Shown piece after piece: positions 8,947 through 17,470 of a DNA stretch of 64,000 nt. Position 1 is the first letter of the stretch, and every line of letters begins with the position of its first letter. Origin of the DNA: Nocardia stercoris (GTDB taxonomy: Bacteria; Actinomycetota; Actinomycetes; Mycobacteriales; Mycobacteriaceae); the NCBI RefSeq assembly GCF_003696265.1, contig NZ_RFFH01000020.1, positions 1-64,000 of the forward strand, in the 5' to 3' direction. The notes under the pieces were generated by a model, which saw nothing but the letters and a program-made list of their open reading frames with translations, did not search any database and was not told the origin of the DNA. Position numbers and translations under genes: made by a program.

Positions 8947-9489
8947 CTAGAGCGCGCGCAGCATGCGGGTGTTGCCGAGTGTGTTGGGCTTCACATAGCT
9001 GAGGTCCAGGAATTCCGCGACACCGGTGTCGTAGGACCGGCACATCTCGGTGAACACCTCCGCCGTCACCGGAGTGCCCTCGATCTCGGTGAAACCGTGC
9101 CGGGCGAAGAACTCCACCTCGAAGGTGAGCACGAACAGCCGGCGCAGCGACAGTTCGCGCGCGGTGGCGACGAGCTGGTCGACCAGCAGCCGGCCGATGC
9201 CTTTGCCCTTCACCGTGGGATGCACGGCCACCGTGCGGACCTCACCCAGATCCGACCACAGCACGTGCAGCGCGCCGCAGCCCACGACCTCGCCGGCCAG
9301 CTCCGCCACCCAGAATTCCTGCACCGACTCGTACAGCGTGACCAGGTTCTTCTCCAGCAGTATCTTGCCGGCGTACAGATCGACGAGTGCTTTGATCGCG
9401 GGGACATCCGAGGTGCGGGCACGGCGAACCATCGGGACGTCCATCGTCGCGCCGCCGATCTGATCGTCCTGGGATGCCCGTGTCGTCAT
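8947..9489 (-). CDS. argA: Amino-acid N-acetyltransferase (mycobacterial ArgA type)
   Basis: GNAT-fold enzyme that transfers acetyl from acetyl-CoA to glutamate or glutamine for arginine biosynthesis. It closely matches the compact ArgA known from M. tuberculosis (Rv2747): KILLEKNLVTLYE, EFWVAEL, the acetyl-CoA loop VKGKGIGRLLV, and FFARHGFTEIEGTPVTAEVF are all present. Its 180 residues fit that family and it has no amino-acid-kinase domain. ATG 9489 is chosen over the upstream in-frame start because TACTGT lies 7 bases before it. It is divergent from the pgsA unit and shares a roughly 40-bp promoter region with it. Confidence 0.92.
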   Translation of the reverse strand: MTTRASQDDQIGGATMDVPMVRRARTSDVPAIKALVDLYAGKILLEKNLVTLYESVQEFWVAELAGEVVGCGALHVLWSDLGEVRTVAVHPTVKGKGIGRLLVDQLVATARELSLRRLFVLTFEVEFFARHGFTEIEGTPVTAEVFTEMCRSYDTGVAEFLDLSYVKPNTLGNTRMLRAL

Positions 9490-9496
9490 GTGCTGC

Positions 9497-9502
9497 ACAG
9501 TA
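9497..9502 (-). promoter_or_regulatory. -10 box for leaderless argA transcript
   Basis: TACTGT on the minus strand, 7 bases before ATG 9489, with no Shine-Dalgarno sequence. Confidence 0.55.
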
Positions 9503-9519
9503 GTCGCCGGGGCAAACGA

Positions 9520-9525
9520 TATTCT
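9520..9525 (+). promoter_or_regulatory. -10 box of the pgsA operon, upstream of a leaderless short ORF
   Basis: TATTCT lies 6 bases before GTG 9532, so the pgsA-cinA-clgR transcript could begin at the start codon of a 39-codon reading frame. Confidence 0.5.
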
Positions 9526-9531
9526 GGTCGA

Positions 9532-9651
9532 GTGCTGCACACCTCGACCGCTCGCCCGCCCTGTTCGACCGGGGCCCCCGGACCGGTCGTCGGCGTCGGG
9601 TCCGCTGGTTTCCCGGTGCGCGCGGCCGCCGGGTCCCGGTGGTGCCGGTGA
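9532..9651 (+). CDS. Putative 39-residue leaderless upstream ORF of pgsA
   Basis: GTG 9532 opens 39 codons ending in TGA 9649-9651. It starts VLHTSTARPPCSTG and ends SRWCR. The stop overlaps GTG 9648, the likely pgsA start, in the GTGA arrangement used by translationally coupled genes elsewhere in this window. A -10 box is placed correctly for leaderless translation. I infer a leader peptide that couples translation into pgsA. The peptide shows no known domain, and a chance open frame in GC-rich DNA cannot be excluded. Confidence 0.4.
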   Translation: MLHTSTARPPCSTGAPGPVVGVGSAGFPVRAAAGSRWCR

Positions 9652-10295
9652 GCGTGCAGAGCGACGACATGGAGCAGGCGGCCGAGCTACCTCCGAACGG
9701 GTCCGGGCTACCCGCTCGCACCGAACCGGTACCGGTGCTGAACATCGCCAACGTCCTCACCGTTGTGCGGCTGATCCTGGTTCCGCTGTTCCTGGTGGCC
9801 CTGTTCGCCGCCGGTGGCCACGACACCGGGTGGCGGGTCACCGCGGCCGCGCTGTTCGGGCTGGCGGCCATCACCGATCGCTTCGACGGGCAACTGGCCC
9901 GCAAATACGGTCTCGTCACCGACTTCGGCAAACTGGCCGACCCGATGGCGGACAAGGCCCTGATCGGTTCCGCGCTGATCGGGTTGTCGCTGCTCGGTGA
10001 TCTGCCGTGGTGGATGACGATCGTGATCTGCGTGCGCGAGGTCGGCATCACCCTGCTGCGGTTGGCCGTTGTGCGCCGGGGTGTGATCCCGGCCGGTCGC
10101 GGCGGGAAACTCAAGACGCTGGTGCAGTCGGTGGCGATCGCGATGCTGCTGCTGCCGCTGTCCGGGGTCGCGCACACGGCCGGTACCGCGCTGATGGTGG
10201 TCGCCGTGTTGCTGACCGTCGGCACCGGAGTGGAGTACGTGGTGCAGGCGGCGCGACTGTGGTTTGCGACACCCAGGAGTGGCGAGCAGTCATGA
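9648..10295 (+). CDS. pgsA: CDP-diacylglycerol-glycerol-3-phosphate 3-phosphatidyltransferase (PgsA family)
   Basis: Integral membrane CDP-alcohol phosphatidyltransferase, probably making phosphatidylglycerol phosphate. The diagnostic D-G-x2-A-R-x8-G-x3-D-x3-D metal-binding signature is complete (from DGQLARKYG to DPMADK). Four to six hydrophobic segments surround it. The N-terminus is ambiguous: GTG 9639, GTG 9648 and ATG 9669 are in frame. GTG 9648 is favoured because it overlaps the stop of the short upstream ORF. The stop overlaps the cinA ATG by 4 bases, so translation is coupled. Rhodococci and streptomycetes also keep pgsA next to cinA and clgR. Confidence 0.92.
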   Translation: MSVQSDDMEQAAELPPNGSGLPARTEPVPVLNIANVLTVVRLILVPLFLVALFAAGGHDTGWRVTAAALFGLAAITDRFDGQLARKYGLVTDFGKLADPMADKALIGSALIGLSLLGDLPWWMTIVICVREVGITLLRLAVVRRGVIPAGRGGKLKTLVQSVAIAMLLLPLSGVAHTAGTALMVVAVLLTVGTGVEYVVQAARLWFATPRSGEQS

Positions 10296-10891
10296 CCGAT
10301 CCGCTCGTCGCGGCTGTGCCCGCCACCGAACTGGTGCGTCGGCTGGTCGCGGCCGGGCAGACGGTCGCCACGGCCGAATCGCTCACCGCGGGCCTGCTGA
10401 GCGCGACGATCGCCGGGATACCCGGTGCCAGCGCGGTGCTGCGCGGCGGCCTGATCGTCTACGCGACCGACCTGAAACAGCAGCTCGCGGGTGTGAGCGG
10501 CGCGACACTGGCGGCCGACGGCCCGGTCGCGGCCACCACCGCCGAACAGCTGGCCGTCGGTGCCGCCACGGTCTGCGGCGCGGACTGGGGAATCGGGCTC
10601 ACCGGGGTCGCCGGTCCGCAATCCCAGGACGGACACCCGGTCGGCACGGTATTCCTGGGGGTAGCAGGACCCGACGCGGTGCACGTTGTCCGGTTGACAC
10701 TGCCGGGTGACCGGTGGAGCATCCGGATCGGCGCGGTTCGCGCCGCGGTTGCCGAGTTGATCCGGGCACTCGACGGTGAGAATTCGGTGGCGCCGGGAAC
10801 CAAGCGACCCCGGGGCAGCGTTATCTGTGAGAACGGGATCTCTGCGAACGGGATCACCGACGACGCTCGGTCCGGCCAGGTGGAGACGTGA
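10292..10891 (+). CDS. cinA: CinA C-terminal family protein (nicotinamide-nucleotide amidohydrolase type)
   Basis: A 199-residue stand-alone CinA C-terminal domain, the form that deamidates nicotinamide mononucleotide in NAD recycling (PncC). The family signatures TAESLTAGLLSATIAGIPGAS, GGLIVYATDLK and GLTGVAGPQ are present. The N-terminal MoeA-like domain of long CinA is absent. ATG 10292 overlaps the pgsA stop. After about residue 160 the protein has a poorly conserved tail of roughly 40 residues. Confidence 0.9.
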   Translation: MTDPLVAAVPATELVRRLVAAGQTVATAESLTAGLLSATIAGIPGASAVLRGGLIVYATDLKQQLAGVSGATLAADGPVAATTAEQLAVGAATVCGADWGIGLTGVAGPQSQDGHPVGTVFLGVAGPDAVHVVRLTLPGDRWSIRIGAVRAAVAELIRALDGENSVAPGTKRPRGSVICENGISANGITDDARSGQVET

Positions 10892-10902
10892 AGGAGAACG
10901 AG

Positions 10903-11274
10903 ATGACGCTGCTGCGAGAAGCACTTGGTGAAAGTTTGCGGCGCGCTCGGGTCGCCCAGGGCCGGACGCTGCGGGAGGTGTCCACTTCGGCGCGGGTCAG
11001 CCTCGGCTACCTTTCCGAGGTCGAGCGCGGTCGCAAGGAGGCGTCGAGCGAGTTGCTCGCCGCGATCTGCGGTGCCCTCGACGTTCCGCTGTCGCGAGTG
11101 CTGTCCGATGTGAGCGCGTCGATGGCGGCCGCCGAACCGGCCGCCGCGGCCGCGCAGCCGGCGGGCGCGGGCGCGCGTGCGTCGGCGCGGGCCTTCGGCA
11201 CCATCGCCGAGGAAACCCGGATCGTCATTCCCGCGCCGCGGGCAGAGAAGCTGGTTCTGGTACAAGCGAAATGA
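10903..11274 (+). CDS. clgR: XRE-family activator ClgR
   Basis: Helix-turn-helix regulator of 123 residues. The N-terminal HTH (RTLREVSTSARVSLGYLSEV) matches ClgR, which in mycobacteria and streptomycetes activates Clp protease and envelope-stress (psp) genes. The C-terminal third is Ala-rich and ends with short hydrophobic strands. ATG 10903 is preceded by AAGGAG with a 6-base gap; an in-frame GTG at 10888 overlaps the cinA stop but lies within the ribosome binding site. The following pspA gene is the expected target, 210 bases downstream. I did not find a confident ClgR site there by eye. Confidence 0.93.
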   Translation: MTLLREALGESLRRARVAQGRTLREVSTSARVSLGYLSEVERGRKEASSELLAAICGALDVPLSRVLSDVSASMAAAEPAAAAAQPAGAGARASARAFGTIAEETRIVIPAPRAEKLVLVQAK

Positions 11275-11484
11275 GCCGTTCCGGTTCCGTGGCTCGATCG
11301 GCGCACGGCGAGGCTGTGCGGGAGCCCGGAACCGGATAGATTCTCTGTAGGCGACGGTTACGGACGGGTTCTCCTCTTCCGGCACCGCGCGATCGAGAAC
11401 ACAGGACACAAGTGCAGGGGTGCGTGACGGTCGCGCACAACAGTCGCGTGGGAGCGCGGCACGTCATATGGAGGCGTTCAATCG

Positions 11485-12321
11485 ATGGCTAATCCGTTCG
11501 TCAAGGCCTGGAAGTACATGATGGCCCTCTTCGACGCCAAGATCGAAGAGCACGCGGATCCGAAGGTGCAGATCCAGCAGGCCATCGAGGAAGCGCAGCG
11601 TCAGCACCAGCTCCTGTCGCAGCAGGCTGCGTCGGTGATCGGCAACCAGCGCCAGCTGGAGATGAAGCTCAACCGCCAGCTCGACGAGGTCGAGAAGCTC
11701 AACGCCAACGCGCGCCAGGCCGTCATGCTGGCCGACCAGGCCGCCGGTGCCGGCGACACCGACAAGGCCATCCAGTACACCAACGCCGCCGAGGCTTTCG
11801 CCGCGCAGCTGGTGACCGCCGAGCAGTCCGTCGAGGACCTGAAGGTGCTGCACGATCAGTCGCTGCAGGCCGCCGCACAGGCCAAGAAGGCGGTCGAGCA
11901 GAACGCCATGGTGCTGCAGCAGAAGGTCGCCGAGCGCACCAAGCTGCTCAGCCAGCTGGAGCAGGCCAAGATGCAGGAGCAGGTCTCGGCCTCGCTGCAG
12001 CAGATGGACTCCACCCTGTCGGCGCCGGGTTCGGTCCCGAGCCTGGACGCGGTGCGTGAGAAGATCGAGCGCCGCTACGCCAACGCGCTGGGCGCGGCGG
12101 AGCTGGCCGGGAATTCGGTGCAGGGCCGCATGCTCGAGGTGCAGCAGGCCAGCGTCCAGATGGCCGGCCACGCCCGCCTGGAGCAGATCCGCGCCTCGCT
12201 CAAGGGCGACGCGCTGCCCTCGGGTGGCGCGTCCGGTCAGGCTCTGCCGAACGCCGCTGCGCCGCAGGCGAACCCGGCGGAGCAGACCCAGATCAACCGT
12301 GGGCAGGCCGCGCCGCAGTAG
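11485..12321 (+). CDS. pspA: Phage-shock protein A / 35-kDa antigen
   Basis: PspA/Vipp1/IM30-type membrane-stress protein, 278 residues. Nearly all of residues 1-225 are long, charged, Gln/Ala-rich helices predicted to form coiled coils that assemble on the inner face of damaged membrane. The start MANPFVKAWKYMMALFD has the amphipathic membrane-binding helix. A Pro/Ala/Gln-rich tail follows. GGAGG precedes ATG 11485. The gene lies between clgR and pspM, the order of the mycobacterial clgR-pspA-rv2743c-rv2742c envelope-stress system. Confidence 0.94.
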   Translation: MANPFVKAWKYMMALFDAKIEEHADPKVQIQQAIEEAQRQHQLLSQQAASVIGNQRQLEMKLNRQLDEVEKLNANARQAVMLADQAAGAGDTDKAIQYTNAAEAFAAQLVTAEQSVEDLKVLHDQSLQAAAQAKKAVEQNAMVLQQKVAERTKLLSQLEQAKMQEQVSASLQQMDSTLSAPGSVPSLDAVREKIERRYANALGAAELAGNSVQGRMLEVQQASVQMAGHARLEQIRASLKGDALPSGGASGQALPNAAAPQANPAEQTQINRGQAAPQ

Positions 12322-12422
12322 CAGGCGGCGCGGGCAACGGGTATCGGCATGAACGAGTCGGGCACGGCGGTGGCGCACTACGGCCACGCGGTGCCCGAAC
12401 CCGTCTCCGGGGAGGTGCGGTG

Positions 12423-14180
12423 ATGGGCCGCTCTTCCTCGGATCGATCCGCGGCCGGCCGGGGCCGGCTGTGGCGGCCCCGCGCCCGTCCGGCCGAGGTC
12501 GCCGAACGTCCATCGGTGACTTTCCCGGTGGCGGAAAGCCCTGTGAGCCAAGGTATTCCGGACTGGCGAGCTGCCTTTCCGGCGGCCGCGGCGCCGGAAT
12601 CTGTCGGTGCCGTCTCGTACGGTGATCCGATGCGAAGCCGATCGCCGCAAACCCCGGTGCCGCCGACCGAGCCCTACCCGGTTGCCGAGGGCGACCCCGC
12701 GCCCGCATCCAAGGGGCGGCGCCGGCGCGGTACCGGCGCGGCGGCTGAGCAGGGTACGGCGCCCGGAAAAACACCGGCCCGCTCCCGTCGTGGAGCTTCG
12801 GCTCCTCAGGGTGCGGTCCCGACCCAAGCTGCCACCGGTTCGACTGTGCCGCCGCGTAATTCGCCGGTCGACCCCACGGCGGCTTCGGTACCGCAGGCCG
12901 GTCCGGCGCGAACGAGCGGCCCGGCATCCGGCCCCGTCGGCGCGAATCCGCGCGCGGGCCACGGCAGTCCCGCAGCTCCTGACTCGCCCGGCCGCGGCAC
13001 CGCGTCGCGGGGCACTGCGAATCGGCGTGCGGCTCAGGGTCTTTCCGGAGGTGCCGCCTCGGCTGCGTACGGCTCGGGAACAACGTCGCAGAGCGCCACG
13101 AATCAGCATGCGGGCCAGGGTCTTTCCGGAGGTGCCGCCTCGGCTGCGTACGGCTCGGGAATCGCGCCGCAGAGCACCGCGAATCCGCAGGTGGGCCAGG
13201 GCGTTCCCGCTGGCCCGGCGACACCCGGCGCGGTACCGCACAATTCCGCGAATCAGTATGCGGCTCAGGGTGTTCCCGCAGACGCCGCGGCACCGCCGTC
13301 GACTGCGCGGGCCGCGGCGCGGGCGCTGCGGGAGGTGCTGGTGCAATCCGGCGTCGAGCCCGAACATCTGGATCAGGCTCGGCGCCTGCCGGATACGCTG
13401 CGTGAGGTCGGTGAGCACGCCCTGCACGCGGTCCGGAAATGGTCCGATCCCCGCGAACGCGAGCTGCGCAAGCGCCGGCGGCTGCGCCGGCGCAGCCTGC
13501 GCCTCGGTGCCGCCGGCGGTATGACCGCGGTCGGTGCGGCCGGCCTGGTCGTCATCTCCGCCCCGGTGTGGGCGGTCGTCGTGGTCGGCGGCGGCGCGGC
13601 CGCCCTGGTCACCGGCACCGCGGTCTCCGCCCGCCGCTACCTGGACGCCCGCCGGAACCCGTTGCCGGAAGCCACCTTCGTCCCCCGCAAACTGCCACCT
13701 GTCCGCTCGGCGGCCCGCGCCCCCATCGCCCGCCTGGTACGCGCCGAGAAGGCCCTGCACGCCCTCTACACCCAGATCGCCCGCGCCCAACGCCTCCCCG
13801 CCGACGACGTCGCCGACACCATGGCCACCGCAGCCTCGGGCGCCGCCGCCCTGCACGCCCTGGCCGCCGACATCGTCGCCACGGAAGAAGCCGCGGGGCA
13901 TCTGAACCGCGTCACCACCACCGCGATTCCCGGCCTGTCCGAACAGATCCGGGCCATCACCGCCCGCCTGGACGCGGGCGTGACCGAGTACGAACAGCTG
14001 GTCACCGCAGCGGGCCAGATCCTCGCCGCCCCCGCGACCGCGGTGGCACCGGATTCGTTGTCGGTGGCCGTGGGCGACCTCCGGGACGCGGCCGACCGGC
14101 TGGACGGCTGGGCGCACGCCCTGGCCGAACTCGCCGACCGGTCCGGCAATCGCGGCCACACCAAGGGCCGCCGGCCGTAG
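12423..14180 (+). CDS. pspM: PspM-like membrane protein with long repeat-bearing N-terminal extension
   Basis: The position directly after pspA and the C-terminal 270 residues match the membrane partner PspM (Rv2743c). A basic helix (RERELRKRRRLRRRSLRL) precedes two closely spaced membrane helices near residues 363-400, followed by a helical cytoplasmic or coiled region. Rv2743c is about 270 residues; here 585 are encoded. The extra N-terminal 300 or so are Pro/Ala/Gly-rich and carry tandem 27-residue repeats (DNA copies beginning 13035, 13116, 13197 and, after 69 bases, 13266). GGGGAGG lies 7 bases before ATG 12423. The role is inferred from position and topology. Confidence 0.8.
   Translation: MGRSSSDRSAAGRGRLWRPRARPAEVAERPSVTFPVAESPVSQGIPDWRAAFPAAAAPESVGAVSYGDPMRSRSPQTPVPPTEPYPVAEGDPAPASKGRRRRGTGAAAEQGTAPGKTPARSRRGASAPQGAVPTQAATGSTVPPRNSPVDPTAASVPQAGPARTSGPASGPVGANPRAGHGSPAAPDSPGRGTASRGTANRRAAQGLSGGAASAAYGSGTTSQSATNQHAGQGLSGGAASAAYGSGIAPQSTANPQVGQGVPAGPATPGAVPHNSANQYAAQGVPADAAAPPSTARAAARALREVLVQSGVEPEHLDQARRLPDTLREVGEHALHAVRKWSDPRERELRKRRRLRRRSLRLGAAGGMTAVGAAGLVVISAPVWAVVVVGGGAAALVTGTAVSARRYLDARRNPLPEATFVPRKLPPVRSAARAPIARLVRAEKALHALYTQIARAQRLPADDVADTMATAASGAAALHALAADIVATEEAAGHLNRVTTTAIPGLSEQIRAITARLDAGVTEYEQLVTAAGQILAAPATAVAPDSLSVAVGDLRDAADRLDGWAHALAELADRSGNRGHTKGRRP
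13035..13290 (+). repeat. 81-bp tandem repeats inside pspM
   Basis: 46 bases at 13035-13080 recur exactly at 13116-13161, an 81-bp (27-codon) period. Diverged copies begin at 13197 and, with a shorter 69-bp step, at 13266. Reading frame is kept throughout. Confidence 0.85.
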
Positions 14181-14324
14181 CAGTTGTCGCTTTCCGGACA
14201 AATGTGACGCCGACCGGGCCCGTTCCCCGGCTATGCTTGCCAGTCGATAGCCATCTGGGTCTATCCCGTCCGAACCGAGCCTTGGGAGACATGTCGGCGC
14301 ACATCTCAGAGAACAGGATCGGGT

Positions 14325-15056
14325 ATGCGATGTCAGTTCGTCGTCGCGGTGATCTCTACGGTCACCGCAAGCCTGACCTTGTGGGCCTGGGATGGCGAAC
14401 CGGGCCGAGCCCAGCCGCCGGGCACGGACGTGTCCGGTTCGGGGGTGCATGTGACGGCGTCGGTCGACAGCGTCGAGGTGAATCCGTCCGGTGACCGAAC
14501 TCCGAACGTCCTGATGACGTTCTCGCATGCCGTGCAGATGTCGGGCAGCTACTCGGTCGGTGTGGAGGGTGACCCGATCACCTCCGGTCAGGCTGTCGCG
14601 GGGGTCATCCTCGGCTGTGGGATCAGTGTGGCCGGTGGCGTTTCCGTCGGAATCGAGCTCTCTCAACGCATAAGAGCCGGAATCTCGTCGACAGTCACCT
14701 CTCCGCGAGACTCGGTCGTTCTGCCCGAAGCAATGCCCGCACCGGCACCTGATACGCCGCACGGCACCGTCAGGTCACCCCGCGTGAGCCTGGAGCCCAG
14801 CCTCGGCGGGACGCTGAGCGGGACAGAAATCTCGGCCTTCAACTTGCGGCCCGGTCGGGTCACCGTCCTGACAACGGCGACGGCGGCCCTGAACCGCGAC
14901 ACCGCGTTCCCGTTCCACATCGCCTTCGAGAACGCCGCGGTGAACGTCGCGCAATGCGCGTCGCCGGTATCGGCCGTCCCGTTCACCACCACCACGGTGA
15001 GCACCGCGCAGGGACTGGTGCAGACCACCGCCTACGGCGACCAGTTCACCTTCTGA
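14325..15056 (+). CDS. MspA-family porin
   Basis: A 243-residue exported protein with a signal peptide ending near GRAQ (about residue 29). It has the MspA-family layout: an N-terminal strand-rich part, a central ILGCGISVAGGVSVGIE hairpin, and the C-terminal LKPG-like NLRPGRVT, FENAAVNVAQCASP and YGDQFTF segments. Two cysteines, in the ILGC and QCA segments, match the Nocardia-type members and probably pair. MspA porins form octameric water-filled channels in the mycolate outer membrane. A -10 box TATGCT lies at 14232-14237, leaving an 80-base leader; the ribosome binding site is weak. Confidence 0.8.
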   Translation: MRCQFVVAVISTVTASLTLWAWDGEPGRAQPPGTDVSGSGVHVTASVDSVEVNPSGDRTPNVLMTFSHAVQMSGSYSVGVEGDPITSGQAVAGVILGCGISVAGGVSVGIELSQRIRAGISSTVTSPRDSVVLPEAMPAPAPDTPHGTVRSPRVSLEPSLGGTLSGTEISAFNLRPGRVTVLTTATAALNRDTAFPFHIAFENAAVNVAQCASPVSAVPFTTTTVSTAQGLVQTTAYGDQFTF

Positions 15057-15232
15057 CCGTAGAGCCGGCGCGGGCTTCTGCCGGCCAAGGACCGACCCCG
15101 CGGGATCTCGGGGTAGACCCTGAACTTTCCCCGATATCCGGTCTGACCTGGTGAATTTCGGTCCGGCACAGGGCATTGTGAATGGTGACGCACCGCGCCG
15201 ACGCGATGCGAGAACTCGCGGGAGGAAGAGCA

Positions 15233-15403
15233 ATGTTCTGGAAGATTCTGGGTGCGGTTGTGTTGGTGTGGCTGGCTTTGCTGCTGGTCGGGGCACTGAT
15301 CAAGGCGCTGTTCCCGATCCTGATGATCACGCTGGTGGTGTTCGGGCTGTACACGCTGTACAAGCTGGTGTCCGGCGGGAACAAGACGCCGACCAAGCTG
15401 TAG
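15233..15403 (+). CDS. Small membrane protein
   Basis: A 56-residue peptide beginning MFWKILGAVVLVWL, with two hydrophobic helices and a short hydrophilic tail ending TPTKL. GGAGGAAGAG at 15221-15230 directly precedes ATG 15233, which decides the start over the in-frame codon at 15182. Not recognised; small two-helix proteins of this kind are common in mycolate-containing actinomycetes. It ends 65 bases before the PIG-L gene. Confidence 0.75.
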   Translation: MFWKILGAVVLVWLALLLVGALIKALFPILMITLVVFGLYTLYKLVSGGNKTPTKL

Positions 15404-15468
15404 CGTGGTTCGGGCCGTGTGGCGAGATGCCCACGGCCCGAATCGATTCCGAGGCCGAAGGAGACCCT

Positions 15469-16173
15469 GTGGAACAGCTTCCCGAAGACTGGCAGCGCGG
15501 TCTGGTGATCGTCGCCCACCCCGACGACATCGAGTACGGGGTCGCCGCCGCGGTGGCGCGGTGGACGGGGCAGGGCAAGGACATTCGGTATCTGCTGGCG
15601 ACCCGGGGTGAGGCGGGGATCGCGGGGCTGCCGCCCGCCGAGGCGGGGCCGCTGCGGGAGGGTGAGCAGCGTGCGGCCGCCGCCGAGGTCGGCGTCTCCG
15701 AGGTCGAGTTCCTGGACTATCCGGACGGGCGCATCGAACTGACCCTCGACCTGCGGCGTGACCTGGCGGCCGCCATCCGGCGGCACCGGCCCGAACTGGT
15801 GGTGGCGACGTTCTTCGGTGACGTCTGGGCGCGGGGCATGGCCAACAGTGCCGACCACCGGGCCGTCGGGCGGGCCACGCTGGATGCCGTCTCCGACGCC
15901 GGCAACGAATGGATTTTCCCCGAGCTCGCCGACCTGCCGGCTTGGCAGGCCCGCTATGTCGCGGTCGCCGGGCCGGGCGCGACGCATGCCGTCGACGTGA
16001 CCGACAACGTCGAAGCCGCGGTGCGGTCGCTGCGGGCGCACGAACGCTACCTAGCCGCGTTGAGCCCGAAGCCGGTGGACGAACAGGCGCGGGAAGTGGT
16101 GAATTACGCGACCGGTCCGCTTCCGGAATTCCCGGCGGAACGCGCCGTCGGGTTCCAGCTGTACAAATTCTGA
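15469..16173 (+). CDS. PIG-L family deacetylase
   Basis: Zinc-dependent N-acetyl-sugar deacetylase of the LmbE/PIG-L family, 234 residues. The zinc motif AHPDD is near residue 18, and the second histidine cluster SADHRAVGRATLDAV follows. MshB and Mca of mycothiol metabolism are longer, so it is probably neither; the substrate is unknown. GTG 15469 follows AAGGAG by 5 bases. The open frame extends upstream to 15151, overlapping the small membrane protein gene, but without family similarity. Confidence 0.88.
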   Translation: MEQLPEDWQRGLVIVAHPDDIEYGVAAAVARWTGQGKDIRYLLATRGEAGIAGLPPAEAGPLREGEQRAAAAEVGVSEVEFLDYPDGRIELTLDLRRDLAAAIRRHRPELVVATFFGDVWARGMANSADHRAVGRATLDAVSDAGNEWIFPELADLPAWQARYVAVAGPGATHAVDVTDNVEAAVRSLRAHERYLAALSPKPVDEQAREVVNYATGPLPEFPAERAVGFQLYKF

Positions 16174-16254
16174 GGTCGCGGTGGTCCGGTGCGCCGGAAG
16201 CGGCAGGCCGGACCCCGGCCGGGTGGCCGCGGCGGGTGTGGCAGTCTGATCGGC

Positions 16255-17412
16255 ATGCGAGTCGCTGTGGTCGCCGGACCCGATCCTGGGCACGCGTTTC
16301 CGGCCATCGCCCTGTGCCTGCGGTTGCGGGCCGCCGGTGACGATCCGGTGCTGTTCACCGGACCGCGCTGGCTCGACGCCGCCCGCGACGCGGGCCTGGC
16401 GGTGCGCCGGCTGAAGGGTCTGGCGCCACGCCCCGAAGACGACGACGCCGATGCCGGACGGCGCATCCACGAACGCGCCGCGCACATCGCGACCATGATC
16501 CAGCCGGACCTCAGCGCCATGCTGCCGGATCTGGTGGTGTCCGACGTGCTGACCGTCGGCGGCGCCCTGGCCGCCGAGCGGATCGGGGTGCCGTGGGTGG
16601 AGCTGTCGCCGCATCCGCTCTATCTGCCCTCGAAGGCGTTGCCGCCCATCGGAAGTGGGCTCGCGCCCGGCGAGGGGGTGCGCGGCTGGACCCGAGATGT
16701 GGTGTTGCGCGGCCTGACCGCGCGAGCGGTCGCGCGCGGGCACCGGCAGCGCGGCGCGGCCCGGGTCGGAATCGGCTTGCCCGCAACGGATCCCGGCCCG
16801 GCCGCCCGGCTGATCGCGACCCTGCCGGCGCTGGAGGTGCCGCGGCCGGACTGGCCGGAGCACACCCACGTCGTGGGGCCGCTGCTGTGGGAGCCCACCG
16901 ACGCGACGCTGCCGCTGCCGCCCGGGGACGGCCCGCTGGTGATGGTCGCGCCGTCCACCGCGGGGACCGGGGTCGTGGATATGGCCGCGGGTGTGGTCGC
17001 CGGGCTGGACGGACTCGGGGTGCGGGTGGCGATCTCGATGCTGGACACTCCGCCGGCCGGGCTGCCGTCCTGGGTCACGGCCGGGCTGGGCCGGCAGGAC
17101 GAACTGCTGCGGCACGCCGACGTGGTGGTCGGTGGGGGCGGGCACGGGCTGCTCGCCAAGACGCTGCTGGCCGGGGTGCCGATCGTTACCGTGCCCGGTG
17201 GCGGCGACCAGTGGGAGTTGGCCAATCGTGCTGTCCGGCAAGGTAGTTCGATCCTGGTGCGGCCGTTCACGCCGGAATCGGTGCGCGACGCGGTGCGCCG
17301 GATGCTCGACGAGCCGGGCCATCGGACCGCGGCGCGCGCGGCCGCGGCGAGCGCGGCGGAGGTCGCCGATCCGGTCGAGATCTGCCACCGGGTACTCGAC
17401 CGTGTGGGGTGA
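16255..17412 (+). CDS. GT1-family glycosyltransferase (Rv2739c-like)
   Basis: UDP-glycosyltransferase fold of 385 residues. The N-terminal acceptor domain begins MRVAVVAGPDPGHAFPAIAL. The C-terminal donor domain has ADVVVGGGGHGLLAKTLLAGVP and VPGGGDQWELANR, which correspond to the GT1 nucleotide-sugar motif. In M. tuberculosis the gene at this place near recA is Rv2739c, described as an alanine-rich transferase, and the match in length and position is good. Donor and acceptor are unknown. The start is taken at ATG 16255, where similarity begins. Confidence 0.87.
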   Translation: MRVAVVAGPDPGHAFPAIALCLRLRAAGDDPVLFTGPRWLDAARDAGLAVRRLKGLAPRPEDDDADAGRRIHERAAHIATMIQPDLSAMLPDLVVSDVLTVGGALAAERIGVPWVELSPHPLYLPSKALPPIGSGLAPGEGVRGWTRDVVLRGLTARAVARGHRQRGAARVGIGLPATDPGPAARLIATLPALEVPRPDWPEHTHVVGPLLWEPTDATLPLPPGDGPLVMVAPSTAGTGVVDMAAGVVAGLDGLGVRVAISMLDTPPAGLPSWVTAGLGRQDELLRHADVVVGGGGHGLLAKTLLAGVPIVTVPGGGDQWELANRAVRQGSSILVRPFTPESVRDAVRRMLDEPGHRTAARAAAASAAEVADPVEICHRVLDRVG

Positions 17413-17457
17413 GCCGCGCGGTCGTACGGCGCGATGTGCGCGATGTGGCCGTGCCGG

Positions 17458-17463
17458 TACCCT
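17458..17463 (+). promoter_or_regulatory. -10 box for the leaderless DUF3046 gene
   Basis: TACCCT lies 7 bases before GTG 17471. Confidence 0.5.
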
Positions 17464-17470
17464 CGGCCGG

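Noticed and set aside
11275..11484. SigE-type promoter or ClgR site before pspA
   Set aside because: A GGAAC and a GTT occur, but 24 bases apart, longer than the usual spacing. No clear ClgR palindrome was found by eye.
11464..14762. Two very long minus-strand frames opposite pspA and pspM
   Set aside because: Arginine-rich shadow translations; the plus-strand genes have ribosome sites and family matches.
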